This document shows positions 1 through 8,087 of a DNA stretch of 64,000 bases, one piece after another; the stretch's first letter is position 1, and each line of letters begins with the position of its first letter. The stretch spans positions 1 to 64,000 of the forward strand of contig NZ_BBIQ01000004.1 of NCBI RefSeq assembly GCF_000730565.1, read 5' to 3'. The translations under genes were made by a program, and so were the position numbers. The notes under the pieces are model-generated. The model was not told the DNA's origin and ran no database searches. It saw only the letters and a list, made by a program, of their open reading frames with translations. This DNA is from Pseudomonas fulva NBRC 16637 = DSM 17717 (GTDB taxonomy: Bacteria > Pseudomonadota > Gammaproteobacteria > Pseudomonadales > Pseudomonadaceae).

Positions 1-87
1 GATCAAGATCAAGATCAAGATCAAGATCAAGATCAACTGCAACAGCAGTAACAGCAGTAACAGCAGTAACAGCAATAATAGCAATAG
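1..87. repeat. Two abutting simple tandem repeats (GATCAA hexamer, CAGCAGTAA nonamer)
   Basis: Six perfect GATCAA units fill 1-36. After CTGCAA come three perfect CAGCAGTAA units (43-69) and two degenerate ones (70-87). The array touches the window edge, so its full length is unknown. Read from base 1 on the plus strand it encodes (Asp-Gln)6-Leu-Gln-Gln-Gln-stop (taa 49-51), so it could be the tail of an upstream gene or an intergenic microsatellite. Both motifs can slip during replication. Confidence 0.8.
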
Positions 88-377
88 TCTTAACTACGAT
101 ATTGGAATTAAAAGTTTCAAACTTGACTTGATTGAATGGCTTGAGCCTCGCATATGGCTCAACGATACACTCTTTCCCCTGCGGAAGCGGCCTTGCCGGG
201 CGCCGAACCGAGCGCGATGGGCCGCTAACCCAGCGTACGTCACCCTCGGTCAAGACCGCGCAAGCCTACTCCCCCTTGCCCCAGCCGTGACCCCCGATGT
301 TTTCCCACGCATTCGCTGGCGCTTTTGCGCCATTGCGGCGAACATTGCCGGCTGATTTTGCTGCCAACGGAGTGACT
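88..377. other. Leader region with no supported gene
   Basis: The first part is AT-rich (about 88-165) and the rest is GC-rich up to the helicase start. An open frame at 128-355 shows no recognisable protein and no good ribosome-binding site. No clear -35/-10 pair stood out. A short GATGGGCCGC core near 216-226 resembles half of the REP hairpins seen elsewhere in the window. Confidence 0.4.
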
Positions 378-2849
378 GTGGCCAACGAGCAACCCAAGGC
401 CCTCGCCGAACTGACCCCACCCACACGGCTACCCTGGCTTAAACGGCTCATCGCCCAGTGCCTTGGGCGTGGCCTGACCCGCATTCAGGCGCAACACCCT
501 CATTCCTGGTGGCTGGGCCATGCCGATGGCCAGCACCAGGGCCGTGACGAAGGCCAGCGCGCAGGGTACGAACGTGGCCATGCGCAAGGGTACGAGGCAG
601 GCCAGCAAGTGCTGGTCATCCGTGACCATCGCCCCGACACCCCGGCCGTGCCCGGCCAGGACGATCACCTGTTCGAGGATTGGCGACTGGCCTTGACCGC
701 CGACCTGAAGAAACGCTTCAAGGCCGACGTCGCCCAGCGCCTGCCCAGCCACGCGCAACCCAGCGCCGCGCAATGGAAACTGATCTTCAGCGACACACCC
801 TCCACCTGCGTGGTGGCCGGGGCAGGGGCGGGCAAATCCACCTCCCTGGTGCTGCGAATCTTGCTGCTGCGTCACTACCTGGGCTACGAACTCGACGCGA
901 TGACGGTCGTCACCTTCACCCGCGAGTCGCGCAAGGACTTCATCAAGCGCTTGGTGCAGGTGTTCGCGCTGTGGGATGTTCACCTGCAACCGGCACAGGC
1001 GCGCGAACTGGTTCGCACCTTCCACTCCCGCATCCTGCCCCTGGTGCGCAGCCTGCCTGGGTTCGAGCACGTGCGCGCATTCGAGACCCTGGGCAACGAG
1101 ATGCCCGCCGGGCGCGAGGCCGAGGCCGACAGCAACCCGTTCGACCTGCGCCTGAACGATGCCCAGCGCCAACAGCTCAATCATTGCTACAGCACCCTGC
1201 TGGCGGACAGCCCGCGCTTTGCCGAGCTGATCGGCCACTTGCGCAACGAAGCCTTGCAACTCAAGCCAGTGGATCCGGATAACCCCGAGGTGCAGAAACG
1301 CGCCCAGGTGACGCAGCTGGCTGCGCAACGCGACGAAGAGCTGTGCGATGTGATCGAGGATCTGTGGTTCGCAGCAGGCGCTTGGCCGATCCAGGGCATT
1401 GAGCCGACGCGCGACACCGTGGAGATCCGTGGATGCCGTTTTCATGTACACGGCCGGTTGGGTGCCACAGGGCCCTTGGTGGTATTGGGCTTCGACCCCT
1501 CCGAGAGTGCCCAGTACCAACGACCCGGCGCCAAGCTGGCCGTACGCGGGGAGTGGGCAGTCAAACGAACCCTGTTGCAGGCATTCTGCGACCAGCCGTT
1601 GATCTGGCTGGACAACTACGCCATGGCCCGGCGCCTGGCCGCTTCGCTGGCGGGCGACGCCGTGACGGGGCCGGGGTTTGAATACAAGGTCAAGGGCGAG
1701 CTGTCCGCCGCGCCGCTGCTCGACGCATTCGTCAGTGCCGCGGGCTTTATCGAAAACCTCGGGCTCGAAGTGAACACGGCGATTGCCGACATGCGCTTCG
1801 TGCCAGGCGACAGCGACGCGCTGTTCTTCGAAGCGTTAGCCCTTTACTGGAAGGCGTTCGAAGCGCATCTGCTTGATCAGGTCCCTCCGGTCATGAGCTA
1901 CAACCGCATGTTCGCGCTGTTCGGGGAAAACAACCCGGAAAACCTGCAGCTGTTGCCCGACCCGCTGCTACGGCCGCTGGCGCATCTGATGATCGATGAA
2001 TTCCAGGACGTCTCGCCGCAAATCGTCAGCTGGCTGCGGGCTTCCCTGCGCGAAATCCGCAGGCGCGGGCCCGGGATGAATGTCGGCCGCCATGCTCAGC
2101 ACTCGTCGCTGTTGTGCGTGGGCGATGACTGGCAGTCGATCTATGGCTGGCGAGGCAGCTCGCCCAAGTACTTCACCGAATTCACCAAGGCGTTTCCAAC
2201 GCCCGCCAGCACTCGAGTGATGATGGTGGAAAACTATCGCTGCCAGCAGCAGGTCATCGATGCCGCTGAGCACCTGGTCAAGGGCACACCCACCATCGCC
2301 GGCAAGAAGGCCCGAGCCGCTGGCCCTGCCGCTGAACTTGCCGGTTCACCGGTCAAGGTCTTCGAGCGTGACGAGGCCGCCCTGGGCCAGACCCTCATCG
2401 AGCATTACCAGCGCGGCGAGTCGGTGCTGATGCTCTACCGCAAGGGCAATGACCGGGCAGCGATGAGCGAACACCTGGAACCTGTGCTTCAGGCCGAGGC
2501 AGCACTGCCCGCCGAGCAGCGGCGTCTTCGCCAACTCACCTACCACAGCGCCAAGGGCTTGCAGGCCGATGCGGTGTTCATGCTGGGCGACTGCCAGTAC
2601 CTGACCAGCTCGCCCTACAAGAACCAGGTGTATCGCCAGGCGGGCCTGGGCAAGGCGGGCGACCCGCAGCCGTTCGACACCGCCCAGAAAGAGGAGGTGC
2701 AGCGCTTGGCCTATGTGGCCGTGACCCGAGCAGTTCAGCATTGCTACTGGCACGTGGAACCGGCCAATGGCGACGCCGCCGTGGCCGCTCGCGCTTCCAG
2801 CCGCGTCGATGGCCGCCAGGACTGTTTCGAAGACTGCCGGGGTCGGTGA
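378..2849 (+). CDS. UvrD/Rep-family superfamily 1 DNA helicase
   Basis: ATP-dependent DNA unwinding enzyme of the UvrD/Rep/PcrA superfamily, cytoplasmic, presumably acting in repair or recombination. Visible motifs: Walker A GAGAGKST near residue 150, DEFQD (motif II) near 540, GDDWQSIYGWRG (motif III) near 580, NYRC (motif IV), HSAKGLQ (motif V) and AYVAVTRA (motif VI) near the C-terminus. I chose the GTG at 378 because GGAG sits five bases upstream; an in-frame ATG at 297 would add 27 residues without such a site. The protein has 823 residues. The N-terminal 130 residues are basic and not recognisable. It appears to stand alone, so its cellular role is not fixed by context. Confidence 0.85.
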   Translation: MANEQPKALAELTPPTRLPWLKRLIAQCLGRGLTRIQAQHPHSWWLGHADGQHQGRDEGQRAGYERGHAQGYEAGQQVLVIRDHRPDTPAVPGQDDHLFEDWRLALTADLKKRFKADVAQRLPSHAQPSAAQWKLIFSDTPSTCVVAGAGAGKSTSLVLRILLLRHYLGYELDAMTVVTFTRESRKDFIKRLVQVFALWDVHLQPAQARELVRTFHSRILPLVRSLPGFEHVRAFETLGNEMPAGREAEADSNPFDLRLNDAQRQQLNHCYSTLLADSPRFAELIGHLRNEALQLKPVDPDNPEVQKRAQVTQLAAQRDEELCDVIEDLWFAAGAWPIQGIEPTRDTVEIRGCRFHVHGRLGATGPLVVLGFDPSESAQYQRPGAKLAVRGEWAVKRTLLQAFCDQPLIWLDNYAMARRLAASLAGDAVTGPGFEYKVKGELSAAPLLDAFVSAAGFIENLGLEVNTAIADMRFVPGDSDALFFEALALYWKAFEAHLLDQVPPVMSYNRMFALFGENNPENLQLLPDPLLRPLAHLMIDEFQDVSPQIVSWLRASLREIRRRGPGMNVGRHAQHSSLLCVGDDWQSIYGWRGSSPKYFTEFTKAFPTPASTRVMMVENYRCQQQVIDAAEHLVKGTPTIAGKKARAAGPAAELAGSPVKVFERDEAALGQTLIEHYQRGESVLMLYRKGNDRAAMSEHLEPVLQAEAALPAEQRRLRQLTYHSAKGLQADAVFMLGDCQYLTSSPYKNQVYRQAGLGKAGDPQPFDTAQKEEVQRLAYVAVTRAVQHCYWHVEPANGDAAVAARASSRVDGRQDCFEDCRGR

Positions 2850-2863
2850 CGGTTAAGTCACCG
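2844..2863 (+). terminator. Short hairpin at the helicase stop codon
   Basis: CGGTGAC (2844-2850) and GTCACCG (2857-2863) form a perfect seven-base stem around GGTTAA, overlapping the helicase stop. No U-tract follows, so termination is uncertain. Confidence 0.3.
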
Positions 2864-3025
2864 TCGGTAAGGGGCCAGTGGTGGCCACTGGCTTGCGCCA
2901 AGGTGACCTGTCGGCGCCATGCGCGCTCCGGCGCAAGGGTTGCCGCAGACGACAGGCGTCGTGGAATGCGGTGGCGTGTTCGGTCTGGTGTACGTGCATC
3001 AGGCTGCCGATCAGGAAGCATACCC

Positions 3026-3952
3026 ATGCGATCAACCACCACACCCAAGGATCACCCGCTGGACATCAATGGCATCGAAGTGGCGGTGCGCTGCTGGGGC
3101 CCGGAGGATGGCATTCCCGTACTGGCCTTGCATGGCTGGTTGGACAACGCCGCCTCGTTCGAGCGCCTGGCACCCCTGCTCGATGGCTGTTTCGTGGTAG
3201 CCCCCGACCTGGTCGGCCACGGACGTTCCGACCATCGTCGTCATGACAGCGGCTACTACTTGTGGGAGCACGCCGAGGACATGCTGTCGGTCACCGAAAG
3301 CCTTGGCATGCGGCAATTCCATGTGCTGGCGCACGGCATGGGCACCGGTGTGGCTTCGCTGCTGGCCGCCATGACCAGCGGGATCGCGAGCATGACCTTC
3401 CTCGACGGTATGGGAGCACCATTCACCGTAGCCGAGCATGACCGCGTGCAGCACCTGGCACGGGCCTATCGCCTCAAGCGCATGGTCCAGCGTACGCAGA
3501 TGCAGGGCTTCAACGAGCGGGACGTGCAACGCTTCGACGATCTGGACAGCGCGCTGGCGCAGCGCCGCGAACGGCTCGACACCGACCTGTCCCAAGAAGC
3601 GGCAAGGTTACTAGCGCTGCGCGACTTGCTCCAGCTCAACGACGGTTATTGCTGGCGACACGACCCGCGGTTGGTGCTCCCAGAGCCCATGCCGCTCACC
3701 GAGCCTGAAGCTTGCGCGCTGCTCAGCCAGATTCGCTGCCCGCTGTACCTGATGTTCGGCCGGCAGGGCGCTTTCACTGGCGAGGCTTTCGACCGCCGTG
3801 AAGCGGCATTGCCGCCCCAGGCGAAAGTGTCCTGGCACCCAGGCGGCCACCATTTCCACCTCGATGCGCCGGACCGTGCCTTGGTTGATCAACTGCTACG
3901 TATCCTCGCGCGCCATGAAGGCGCCGTGTTGCAGCGGCTGGTCAACGAGTAG
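3026..3952 (+). CDS. Alpha/beta-hydrolase-fold protein lacking the nucleophile serine
   Basis: 308-residue alpha/beta hydrolase with the HGWLDN oxyanion-type loop near residue 34 and the C-terminal GGHHFH histidine near 275. The nucleophile elbow that normally reads G-H-S-x-G-G reads A-H-G-M-G-T here (codons cac ggc atg ggc acc), so glycine replaces the catalytic serine. The ATG at 3026 is preceded by AGGA nine bases upstream. The same frame stays open back to 2741, but that extension overlaps the helicase and lacks hydrolase sequence. Either the protein is catalytically dead or non-hydrolytic, or it uses another residue. The substrate is unknown. Confidence 0.8.
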   Translation: MRSTTTPKDHPLDINGIEVAVRCWGPEDGIPVLALHGWLDNAASFERLAPLLDGCFVVAPDLVGHGRSDHRRHDSGYYLWEHAEDMLSVTESLGMRQFHVLAHGMGTGVASLLAAMTSGIASMTFLDGMGAPFTVAEHDRVQHLARAYRLKRMVQRTQMQGFNERDVQRFDDLDSALAQRRERLDTDLSQEAARLLALRDLLQLNDGYCWRHDPRLVLPEPMPLTEPEACALLSQIRCPLYLMFGRQGAFTGEAFDRREAALPPQAKVSWHPGGHHFHLDAPDRALVDQLLRILARHEGAVLQRLVNE

Positions 3953-3993
3953 CGCCCAGGTAAGGTTGCGCCATTCGTTCAGACACACTGGCT

Positions 3994-4563
3994 TTAGTCA
4001 AAGTAGCCTCGCAGGCTGAAGCTGTACCCCGTGTCCGCGGTGGTGTTCGCCACACGCCCGCTACGCTTGCTCAGGACGAACTCGAAGGTGGGCTCGTACA
4101 GCCCATCGCGCACGCACGCACCGGCCAGGACTTCGACCTCATACCAACCGTTGTCCAGTTCGATCACCGGGCGGCCGGGCTCACGGTAGCGCGCCATCAA
4201 GTCGCCCAGTGTCTTGGGGGTGAAGTACTGGAGGATGCGCCAGGTGTACAGCATCACAGCGCCATGCTCGACGTTCAGCGAATAACCACCGCGCTGGTGC
4301 TTGAGCCGGCTGCCCGGCTCGCGCAATTTGGGCATTTGCCCATCGAGCGTGAACACCACGTGATAGGGGAGGTTGTCGACGCCGGCCACAGGCAGCACCA
4401 CGCCGTCGCGCACGGCCATGTCGCCGCTGTCATGATGGGTGAATTCGTGGGCCAGGTCGTCAGGCAGGCCATGCTCCTGCTTGAAGCGCTCAAGCAGTTG
4501 AATGTCACCTAGCAGAAAGTAGTCGACCAGGTCGTTGAGCACTTCGTCGAACTCATGACGCAT
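3994..4563 (-). CDS. Uncharacterised 189-residue protein
   Basis: I do not recognise this family. The start MRHEFDEVLND (ATG at 4563) has AAGGA about six bases upstream; the frame is open farther back but loses the ribosome site. The sequence is acidic at its N-terminus, soluble, without signal peptide or membrane span, and rich in aromatic residues in its second half (LYTWRILQYFTP, YSFSLRGYF at the end). It is convergent with the hydrolase gene and precedes a glyoxalase-type gene on the other side. Nothing in the context assigns a function. Confidence 0.7.
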   Translation of the reverse strand: MRHEFDEVLNDLVDYFLLGDIQLLERFKQEHGLPDDLAHEFTHHDSGDMAVRDGVVLPVAGVDNLPYHVVFTLDGQMPKLREPGSRLKHQRGGYSLNVEHGAVMLYTWRILQYFTPKTLGDLMARYREPGRPVIELDNGWYEVEVLAGACVRDGLYEPTFEFVLSKRSGRVANTTADTGYSFSLRGYFD

Positions 4564-4633
4564 CGCATGTCCTTGGGCAACGATCGGTAGGGCCGCGCCA
4601 GTTGAACTGGCGCAGGCGGTTTGCAAGGGGCGG

Positions 4634-5020
4634 TCAGTGTAACTGGGTAATCTGGATGAGGTTGCCGCAGGTGTCGTCGAAGATTGCAGTCAAGACGTTA
4701 TCGACCTCGGCGGGAGCCTGGTGGAACTTGACACCGGCAGCGGATAGCCGGGCATATTCGCCTTGAATGTCACGCACCGCGAAGATCGCGGTGGGGGTAC
4801 CGTCTTCCTTGAGCGCAGCCTTGTACGCTTTCGCCGCGGGATGCACCTCTGGCTCCAGTTGCAATTGCACGCCGTTGGGGTCGTTGGGCGAGGTCAGGGT
4901 CAGCCAGCGGTGCTGGCCCATGGCGAGGTCTTGTTTGGGTTCGAAGCCCAATACGTAATGATAGAAGGCAAGCGCTTTGGCCTGGTCGTCGACAAGAATA
5001 CGGGTGAGCATGATCTTCAT
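4634..5020 (-). CDS. VOC (glyoxalase/bleomycin-resistance/dioxygenase) superfamily protein
   Basis: 128-residue single VOC-fold protein. It opens with MLTRILVDDQAKALAFYHYVLGF written as ILVDDQAKALAFY, the classic first beta-alpha of the fold, and ends with the second module (FDDTCGNLIQITQL) containing the GNLIQI strand typical of these metal-binding enzymes. Members act on glyoxal adducts, antibiotics or aromatic substrates, and the residues visible here do not choose among them. It is transcribed alone on the minus strand, 70 bases downstream of the unknown gene at 3994-4563. There is no signal peptide. Confidence 0.8.
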   Translation of the reverse strand: MKIMLTRILVDDQAKALAFYHYVLGFEPKQDLAMGQHRWLTLTSPNDPNGVQLQLEPEVHPAAKAYKAALKEDGTPTAIFAVRDIQGEYARLSAAGVKFHQAPAEVDNVLTAIFDDTCGNLIQITQLH

Positions 5021-5168
5021 GGGCGCACACCTATGCCGGGGTCGTTAAGTACCAGTAAAGACGGCCCATGGCGTTTGGCAATCCAGCCCAGCATCAAATC
5101 GCTATTTTGTTCATGCCATCGGCGTATCCGGGCCGCAAGCTGGCGACTGGCCAATGCAGCACAAGCGT

Positions 5169-5789
5169 TCAGCCTTCGCAGGTGTGCGCAGCGGCTTGCA
5201 GGTCAGCGGCGAATACCTCGGTGACCTTCGTCCGATAGGCTTCAAAGGCTGCGATGGCGCCGGCGATCACGCCAGCTTCCTGTTGTTTGTCGAGTTCAAG
5301 GCCGTCGATTGCGCTCACGAACGCCTTCCAATGCAGCGCCCGTCCTTGCGGGTGCGCTGCCAGGTGCCGCGCACCCAGGCCTTCGTCCAGGCCAAGGCGC
5401 TGGGTGTGCTTGAACAAGAAAGCGGCGCCCAGGTTCGATCCTTCGCTGCAATACAGCCAGCCCAGTGCATGGGCCGGGTCTACCTTCACGCTCGTCGGCA
5501 AGGCAGGTGGCAGTTGTCCCACGTCGCGAATGTCCTGCTCGACCGCTGCAAACCGCGACAGCGACGAGAGGCCCGGCAGCCACGTATTGAGGTGGGGGTC
5601 TTCGTAAAGTCCCAAGAGGCTGCCGTGAAAATGATGCTGTACCAGCAGGAAGCGCGCATAGCGCGCCCTGTCCTGAAAAGGGTGGGCGGCCATGACCAAC
5701 TGATCGACACCGTCATGTTCGCGGTGGGTGGCCGCTTTGAGGCGTTTGCAACGGCTCGTCTCCAGGGGTGGCACGGGTACTGCGATCAT
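5169..5789 (-). CDS. Heme oxygenase-like protein (BphO/PigA type)
   Basis: 206-residue helical protein of the bacterial heme oxygenase superfamily, which cleaves heme to biliverdin-type tetrapyrrole, iron and CO. LKAATHREHD near residue 13 holds the presumed axial histidine, and CSEGSNLGAAFLFKH near residue 120 matches the distal-helix glycine motif (EGS-x-LG). The start MIAVPVPPLE (5789) was chosen from homology-like content; the upstream Shine-Dalgarno is weak, and an open extension to 5894 adds a Cys/His-rich stretch that looks non-coding. No bacteriophytochrome gene lies next to it in this window, so iron acquisition and phytochrome chromophore supply are both possible. Confidence 0.75.
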   Translation of the reverse strand: MIAVPVPPLETSRCKRLKAATHREHDGVDQLVMAAHPFQDRARYARFLLVQHHFHGSLLGLYEDPHLNTWLPGLSSLSRFAAVEQDIRDVGQLPPALPTSVKVDPAHALGWLYCSEGSNLGAAFLFKHTQRLGLDEGLGARHLAAHPQGRALHWKAFVSAIDGLELDKQQEAGVIAGAIAAFEAYRTKVTEVFAADLQAAAHTCEG

Positions 5790-5908
5790 TCGGTGAGTCC
5801 GTCGCGGGCAGAAAGGCCTCCATGATGCGTGGCGGTGAGCATCGCAGCAAGCGTCAGGCACGGTTATCATGGTCGCCGTATCGTTCAGACCCAAAGGAAA
5901 AGCCGGTC

Positions 5909-6401
5909 ATGCCTTCGCTTCAGTTCCGTACGCCGTCCCTGGAGGACGCCAGCCGCTGCCACGCCATCGAGATCGGTGCTTACGAGGGAGCACGAAGCGG
6001 CCACGCTGGAAAAGATCCAGACGCGCATCAGTCAGTATCCACAAGGTTTTCTAGTGCTTGAAAGCGACGGGGCCATCGTGGGCTTCATCAACAGTGGTTG
6101 CGCCCATCAGGTCGTGATGTCGGACGAAGCGTTCAAGGAGCTGGTCGGGCATGACCCCGATGCCCCCAACGTGGTGATCATGTCGGTGGTGGTCGACCCG
6201 GCTTACCAGGGCCAAGGTCATGCAAAGCGGTTGATGGAAGCGTTCATTCTGCGGATGAAAGCCTGCGCTAAGCAGACCATCCACTTGATGTGCAAGGAAC
6301 AGCACGTGCCGCTGTACCGCAAGCTGGGCTACAAGTACGTCCAGCCGTCACCTTCCGACCACGGCGGCATGGCGTGGCACGAGATGGTGATGGTGCTGTA
6401 A
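5909..6401 (+). pseudogene. GNAT acetyltransferase gene with a one-base frameshift
   Basis: Two reading frames together give one complete GNAT protein. The first frame (ATG 5909, AAGGA upstream) encodes MPSLQFRTPSLEDASRC to AYEG and runs on to stop near 6061. The second frame, from about 5991, encodes EAATLEKIQTRISQYPQGF, then VVIMSVVVDPAYQGQGHAKR (the acetyl-CoA-binding V-x-P-x-x-Q-x-x-G-x-G/A motif), and ends at 6401. Removing the c at about 5991 restores EGDEAATLEK. No other damage is visible, so this is either a very recent inactivation or a sequence error. The expected product is a cytosolic N-acetyltransferase of about 163 residues with unknown substrate. Confidence 0.8.
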
Positions 6402-6466
6402 GCCTGTTGCCGTGCGGTGCCTACAGGGTGAGCTTGCCGTCAGACGGGGGCTGGCTTGCCGGCAAT

Positions 6467-6483
6467 GGGCTGCGATGCAGCCC
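6467..6483. repeat. REP-like hairpin
   Basis: GGGCTGC-GAT-GCAGCCC is a perfect seven-base stem with a three-base loop between the convergent GNAT and deaminase genes. Its flank (GGCTTGCCGGCAATGGGCTGCG) is typical of Pseudomonas intergenic REP palindromes when written in parts: GGCTTGCC then GGCAATGGGC. It may serve as a bidirectional terminator. Confidence 0.5.
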
Positions 6484-6524
6484 CGCAGGCACTTGGCAGC
6501 CAGCACCTTAAGGCACCGCCTCTA

Positions 6525-7895
6525 TCAGCCCGCGACCAACTGATAGGCCAGGCGGTTGTGGCGCTCGAGTACCCGTGGCAGGTCGACAGTCACCAACTGA
6601 CCTTCCCTGACCACCACCTTGCCGTTGATGACGCTGGTATGCACCTGGGTCGGGGTGCAGAACACCAGCGCTGCAAGCGGGTCATGATGGCCGCCGGCGT
6701 AGGCTACATGGCCCAGGTCGAAGGCGACGAAATCGGCGACCATGCCCGGTGCCAATGCGCCGATGTCATCGCGGTTGAGCACCTTGGCACCGCCCAAGGT
6801 AGCGATTTCCAGTGCTTCACGGGCCGTCATCGCGTCCGGGCCAAACCCTACGCGTTGCAGCAGCAGGGCCTGGCGAACCTCGCCGATCATGCTGGCACCG
6901 TCGTTGGAGGCCGAACCGTCCACCCCGAGCCCGACCGGAACGCCATGATCGCGCATGGCGCGCACCGGAGCGATACCGGAAGCCAGACGCATGTTCGAGC
7001 ATGGGCAATGGGCGACCCCGGTACCGGTGCGGGCGAACAGTTCGATGCCATGCTGGTCCAGTTGCACGCAGTGAGCGTGCCACACGTCGGGCCCGACCCA
7101 CCCCAGGTCCTCGGCGTACTCGGCAGGAGTCATGCCGAATTTTTCCCGGCTGTAGGCAATGTCATTGACGTTTTCGGCCAGGTGCGTGTGCAGCGATACA
7201 CCATGTTGGCGAGCCAGAACAGCCGCTTCGCGCATCAGGTCGCGGCTGACCGAGAAGGGCGAGCAGGGCGCGACCACGATCCGGCGCATCGAGCCATGGC
7301 TGGCATCGTGGTAGTCCTCGATCAGGCGCTGGGACTCCTTGAGGATATCCGCTTCCTTTTCCACCACCGAGTCCGGCGGCAGCCCGCCCTGGCTCTGACC
7401 CACGCTCATGCTGCCGCGAGCAGCATGAAAACGCATGCCAATTTCGGCAGCCGCATGGATGCTGTCGTCGAGCTTGCATCCGTTGGGGTAGATGTACAGG
7501 TGATCGCTCGAGGTGGTGCAACCGGAAAGGATCAGCTCAGCCATGGCCGTCTGGGTCGAAACTGAAATCATCTCGGGCGTGAGCCGTGCCCAGATCGGGT
7601 ACAGCTGGGTGAGCCAGTTGAACAGTTCGCCGTCCTGGGCGGCTGGCACTACCCGGGTCAGGCTCTGGTACATGTGGTGGTGCGTGTTGACCAGCCCAGG
7701 GATGACCACCTTGCCGGACATGTCCAGCACCTCGTCCGCCTGCTGGGGAAGGGTTTCGCTGGGGCCAACCTGCTTGATCAGGTTGTCTTCGATGTACAGC
7801 CCACCGCCGCGGATTTCGCGACGCTCGCCATCCATGGTGACGAGCAGTTGGGCATTTTTGATCAGTAGCGTTCTTGAAGTGCGTGCAGATGACAT
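6525..7895 (-). CDS. 8-oxoguanine deaminase (amidohydrolase superfamily)
   Basis: 456-residue amidohydrolase that most resembles Pseudomonas 8-oxoguanine deaminase, which converts 8-oxoguanine to uric acid; related enzymes are hydroxyatrazine ethylaminohydrolase and SAH deaminases. The metal-site motifs are in order: PGLVNTHHHMYQSL near residue 66, the HTHLAEN histidine near 245, HCPCSNMRLASG near 305 and DGSASND near 330. The ATG at 7895 was preferred over an upstream TTG. It is divergent from an MFS exporter, with a shared 192-base promoter region. The exact substrate among oxidised purines is inferred from family resemblance only. Confidence 0.8.
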   Translation of the reverse strand: MSSARTSRTLLIKNAQLLVTMDGERREIRGGGLYIEDNLIKQVGPSETLPQQADEVLDMSGKVVIPGLVNTHHHMYQSLTRVVPAAQDGELFNWLTQLYPIWARLTPEMISVSTQTAMAELILSGCTTSSDHLYIYPNGCKLDDSIHAAAEIGMRFHAARGSMSVGQSQGGLPPDSVVEKEADILKESQRLIEDYHDASHGSMRRIVVAPCSPFSVSRDLMREAAVLARQHGVSLHTHLAENVNDIAYSREKFGMTPAEYAEDLGWVGPDVWHAHCVQLDQHGIELFARTGTGVAHCPCSNMRLASGIAPVRAMRDHGVPVGLGVDGSASNDGASMIGEVRQALLLQRVGFGPDAMTAREALEIATLGGAKVLNRDDIGALAPGMVADFVAFDLGHVAYAGGHHDPLAALVFCTPTQVHTSVINGKVVVREGQLVTVDLPRVLERHNRLAYQLVAG

Positions 7896-8087
7896 GGTTG
7901 ATGCCTGTTGCAATACGCGCCGGCGATGGCCAGCGTCGTAGGCGACGCGGCTATGTAATCAGGAAACGGGGAAGTTGTATACATTGAGCTGATTGGTGAA
8001 TTTGCGTCATCCCATATGTGAAAATCGGCCAAAAATAAGACCTGCGCGATCGAATAGACTGGCGGCCAACGTTTTGAGAGTTTTTCC

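Noticed and set aside
1..87. CRISPR-like array
   Set aside because: Units of 6 and 9 bases with no spacers are simple tandem repeats. No array or cas gene was seen elsewhere.
429..1520. 363-codon frame antisense to the helicase
   Set aside because: High-GC antisense shadow; the plus strand carries all helicase motifs and the antisense product has only Gln/His/Ala/Arg-rich composition.
2853..3044. 63-codon minus-strand frame beginning with a hydrophobic segment (MWWLIAWVCFLIG)
   Set aside because: It overlaps the start and ribosome site of the hydrolase gene, has no Shine-Dalgarno of its own, and turns into low-complexity Arg/Pro sequence after 35 codons.
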